From: Bacillota bacterium
GTDB lineage: Bacteria; Bacillota; Clostridia; Lachnospirales; Lachnospiraceae
NCBI GenBank assembly: GCA_023437885.1
Contig: JAEZFH010000040.1
Span: 1-5,528 of the forward strand
DNA length: 5,528 bases
Direction of reading: 5' to 3'
Below the pieces are notes generated by a model. That model was given only the letters and a program-made list of their open reading frames with translations. It did no database searches and was not told the DNA's origin. The position numbers and the translations under genes are program-made. Shown piece after piece: positions 4,739 to 5,528 of this stretch; within the stretch, counting starts at the first letter, position 1, and every line of letters starts with the position of its first letter.

Positions 4739-5528
4739 TTAATCCGTAAACGTTATATTTATGTCACCGCTGCTTAACTCTGCTTTGATCCTTCCTGAAC
4801 CCGGCTGGTCAAGTATAAGAGGCTCATCATAAAGGATGTCACCCACCCGAATCTTGCCGTAGGAAGTATCCAGCTTTAAGGAATAATCTTCCTTACTGCC
4901 TTGAAGCTCCAGATCTAAATCACCATAAGCGTTGCTGATATCCAAAGCTTTGACCGTTGCTTCCGATACGGAGCAGGAGCCGCTGCTCAGATGGAACTCT
5001 GCTTTATCCGAGGTAATATCGGTGATAATGATGTCACCGTAGGAATTGGTGATATCAATGGAATTGTTCAGTATTCCCTTGATCATCAAATCCCCGCTGG
5101 ACAGGGTGGCTTTGAAGCTCTTGCCGGCAGCCTCTGACGGCAGGCGTGGCGGAGTATTATTAATATCCGTAAAATAAGCGTCTCCGTAAGAATTGGTAAA
5201 ATCCAAAGTACCGGCCTGGAAATCTGAAATCTCGCTGGTACCGGAGGATAAGCTTAGATCAGCATCCCAGGCTGCAGCCTTCTCCAGAGTGAAATCCCCG
5301 TAGGATACCGTCACATCCAGATTCTTGGCAACAAAACCGGAGAGGTTTACATCACCGGAAGAATTCTCAATGTTAATGTAATCCATTTCGCTATTTTTAG
5401 GAAGATACACCTTAATCCGGTTATTTATATTAAATTCAATCGAGTAAGAGTCGGGTAAGCTGTCTCTGTCATCAAAATATAGTTTTCCATCCTTCAAGGA
5501 ATAATCAGGGGCCTCCTCCCAGTAGAGA
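4739..5528 (-). CDS. DUF4097-family beta-repeat protein with alternating SSG/SYG rungs, 5' end outside the window
   Basis: The reading frame stays open to the window edge. Codons upstream of a TTG at 5497 encode LYWEEAPDYS before LKDGKLYF, so that TTG is most likely an internal Leu and the true start, with any signal peptide, is missing. The visible part (at least 262 residues) is nearly all short beta strands with Ser-rich turns. Counting from the TTG codon, turns start at 46, 65, 84, 103, 133, 152, 171, 190, 212 and 242, with steps of 19,19,19,30,19,19,19,22,30. The turn type alternates SSG, SYG, SSG, SYG, SSG, SYG, SSG, AYG, then SYG, SSG. The C-terminal end resembles the plus-strand DUF4097 protein (an L-x-G...DY...IRV segment, then a 30-residue step). 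No catalytic motif is seen; an envelope scaffold or sensor is inferred. The YbjQ gene follows after 36 bp. Confidence 0.85.
   Translation of the reverse strand, partial: LYWEEAPDYSLKDGKLYFDDRDSLPDSYSIEFNINNRIKVYLPKNSEMDYINIENSSGDVNLSGFVAKNLDVTVSYGDFTLEKAAAWDADLSLSSGTSEISDFQAGTLDFTNSYGDAYFTDINNTPPRLPSEAAGKSFKATLSSGDLMIKGILNNSIDITNSYGDIIITDITSDKAEFHLSSGSCSVSEATVKALDISNAYGDLDLELQGSKEDYSLKLDTSYGKIRVGDILYDEPLILDQPGSGRIKAELSSGDINITFTD

Noticed and set aside
5495..5497. TTG at 5497 as the true start of the minus-strand DUF4097 gene.
   Set aside because: The frame stays open upstream to the window edge with plausible codons (LYWEEAPDYS), the GGAGGAGG upstream is 14 bases away, and no signal peptide follows the TTG.

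Overview
The window looks like a chromosomal segment from a low-to-moderate GC Firmicute, probably a member of the Clostridia and perhaps of the Lachnospiraceae. This rests on strong AGGAGG-type ribosome binding sites, the codon usage and the protein families. No marker gene confirms it, so the placement is inference. All convincingly coded proteins concern the cell envelope, except one small cytosolic protein of the YbjQ family.

Layout. (1) Positions 79-1634, plus strand: a translationally coupled pair. The first gene encodes a four-helix membrane protein with a LiaF-like C-terminal beta domain. The second encodes a membrane-anchored DUF4097 beta-repeat protein, and its ATG overlaps the TGA of the first. 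(2) Positions 1617-1838: a compact control region. It holds a four-copy 16-bp tandem repeat that begins inside the end of the DUF4097 gene, a plausible sigma-70-type promoter, and a perfect 14-bp inverted repeat in the leader of the next gene. (3) Positions 1839-4279, plus strand: a membrane-anchored S11-family D-alanyl-D-alanine carboxypeptidase with a complete active site, then, 32 bp later, a CPBP (CAAX/Abi) intramembrane protease with a Gln/Tyr-rich cytosolic tail. (4) Positions 4294-4383: a long composite hairpin between convergent genes, read as a shared terminator. (5) Positions 5528-4382, minus strand: a second DUF4097-type beta-repeat protein whose 5' end runs off the window, then, 36 bp later, a YbjQ/UPF0145 protein.

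How the genes may work together. LiaF-like and DUF4097 domains belong to the envelope-stress (Lia/Psp-like) repertoire of Firmicutes, and the carboxypeptidase trims peptidoglycan stem peptides. A reasonable inference is an envelope-stress and cell-wall-maintenance neighbourhood, with three beta-sheet repeat proteins flanking a wall-editing enzyme. No two-component system or other regulator is visible inside the window.

The most interesting signal is in the two DUF4097 proteins. Both show an exact 19-residue rung period and end with the same 19-22-30 spacing. They carry different turn signatures: G[AV]G in the plus-strand protein, and an almost strictly alternating SSG/SYG in the minus-strand one. 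No mobile element gene, RNA gene or CRISPR array was found.
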